Shown here: one piece after another, positions 63,448 to 64,000 of the stretch | Position numbering within the stretch: position 1 is the first letter of the stretch | Layout of the letters: every line of letters starts with the position of its first letter | Assembly (NCBI RefSeq): GCF_020829645.1 | Contig: NZ_JAIVFS010000012.1 | Coordinates: 62,001 to 126,000 of the forward strand | Reading direction: 5' to 3' | From: Nostoc mirabile CHAB5784 | GTDB taxonomy: Bacteria > Cyanobacteriota > Cyanobacteriia > Cyanobacteriales > Nostocaceae | Length of the DNA stretch: 64,000 nt | The notes under the pieces: generated by a model | Database searches by the model: none | What the model was told of the DNA's origin: nothing | The model's input: the letters and a program-made list of their open reading frames with translations, nothing else | Translations under genes and position numbers: made by a program

Positions 63448-64000
63448 AATAATTCCCAATACAAACTCGCCTTCATTCACAGCTTGATTGGTTGCGACAT
63501 CATAAACTAATCCATCATGTTGAGCGCAGACATCAATTACACTAGGTAACTTACCTTCTTTATTAAAACTGAGAATTTGATACAGTTTTTGTCCAGCTTT
63601 GACTTTAGTACCTAATTCTATTCTGGATTGAATCATACCACCTGCGATCGCATAATATTTTTTCCTGTTGCTGTTAGATGCGAAAGTCATCTCATGGGTT
63701 TTTATGTCATCTGATAAATCAGGAATTTGCACTACACCTTTTTGTGCTAAATAGTTTTTCAGACCCCATACACCTTTGGCGACGGAATCAGGGTTTATTT
63801 GCATTCCTGTTCCTAATTCCAGCGTCCAAGCTTCCACATCAAACTTGATTTCTCTACCAAACTCTTTAAAACAAGCTTCCAGTGCTAACCAAGGTTTGAT
63901 AAAAGCTTCATCAAAAGCATCACCATCGTATTTATCAAGTAAGATTCCAAAATCAAACCCGAAGTATTTTGCACTGTCTTCTCGATTTCGGAAGTAATAA
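63424..64000 (-). CDS. Succinylglutamate desuccinylase/aspartoacylase family protein (5' end outside window)
   Basis: The frame remains open to the window edge, giving the C-terminal 191 residues; an internal GTG at 63837 is not the start. Upstream of it the protein reads YFRNREDSAKYFGFDFGILL, then DKYDGDAFDEAFIKPWLALE. The tail has a beta-rich domain with GMIQSRIELGTKVKAGQKLY and AQHDGLVYDVATNQAVNEGE, typical of the C-terminal barrel-sandwich of M14-like aspartoacylase/succinylglutamate desuccinylase homologues. The zinc-binding HxxE region lies outside the window. It would remove an acyl group from an amino acid or related compound; substrate unknown. Its last codons (NQEQRRD) run into the hairpin repeats. 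Confidence 0.82.
   Translation of the reverse strand, partial: YYFRNREDSAKYFGFDFGILLDKYDGDAFDEAFIKPWLALEACFKEFGREIKFDVEAWTLELGTGMQINPDSVAKGVWGLKNYLAQKGVVQIPDLSDDIKTHEMTFASNSNRKKYYAIAGGMIQSRIELGTKVKAGQKLYQILSFNKEGKLPSVIDVCAQHDGLVYDVATNQAVNEGEFVLGIINQEQRRD

Noticed and set aside
1..64000. tRNA, rRNA, riboswitch or transposase genes
   Set aside because: I looked in all intergenic regions and saw none that could be supported by eye; a covariance-model scan could still find small RNAs.

Overview
The window looks like a piece of chromosome from a filamentous, heterocyst-forming type cyanobacterium (Nostoc/Anabaena group). The evidence is the very frequent HIP1 octamer GCGATCGC, heptanucleotide tandem repeats (TTCGTAA, TTGACTG, ATTTGTC types), a COP23 protein, a stand-alone helical carotenoid protein, a high-light-inducible protein, a CruP-like lycopene cyclase paralogue, a PEP-CTERM protein, a serine/threonine kinase-histidine kinase hybrid and a CHAT/NTPase/WD40 protein. 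No rRNA or tRNA gene, transposase or cas gene was seen.

Layout. 1-9490: 3' part of an M48 metalloprotease with TPRs, a secreted COP23 protein, a repeat-rich gap with a broken Uma2-type nuclease gene, then a CruP-like flavoprotein followed by two tandem paralogous membrane proteins, a response-regulator remnant, a NIL-domain ferredoxin and a DUF3616 protein. 9770-17241: CHAD protein, B12-binding radical SAM protein, helical carotenoid protein, FdhF/YdeP-type molybdopterin oxidoreductase. 17600-25700: an odd Asn-rich repeat ORF, the 1641-residue CHAT-nSTAND-WD40 protein, two small unknown proteins and a beta-carbonic anhydrase. 26089-35524: EPSP synthase, a truncated desaturase, a PEP-CTERM protein, a phosphate-scavenging pair (PhoD facing a large phytase-like protein) and a Hlip. 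35950-40110: small unknown genes, an orphan five-repeat CRISPR array, a 21-bp minisatellite, a glutathione transferase and a two-domain VOC protein. 40438-45757: four closely spaced same-strand genes including an asparagine-synthetase-like protein and a PLP-decarboxylase-like protein that both seem to lack a key catalytic residue. 45939-64000: RluE-like pseudouridine synthase, HisC, a 1822-residue kinase/ATPase/histidine kinase, a second asparagine-synthetase-like protein, a TPR-like repeat protein, a membrane iron-sulfur protein fused to a cNMP-binding domain and a degenerate sigma-54-type AAA+ domain, 6-phosphofructokinase and the 3' part of an aspartoacylase-family gene.

The most striking property of the window is the density of small non-autonomous inverted-repeat elements. 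At least five families with distinct termini can be defined by eye. The best one (termini CAATAC...GTATTG) has six full copies, four of them flanked by perfect 10-bp direct repeats, which is direct evidence of transposition. These and related palindromes have entered coding regions: they form the stop codon of HisC, the C-terminus of the PLP-decarboxylase-like protein, and in-frame insertions in the asparagine-synthetase-like and CHAT proteins.

Functional themes are photoprotection (CruP-like, helical carotenoid protein, Hlip), phosphate acquisition (PhoD, phytase-like), central and amino-acid metabolism (AroA, HisC, Pfk, carbonic anhydrase) and complex signalling or possible defence (CHAT-nSTAND-WD40, kinase hybrid, Fe-S/AAA+ fusion, CRISPR array).
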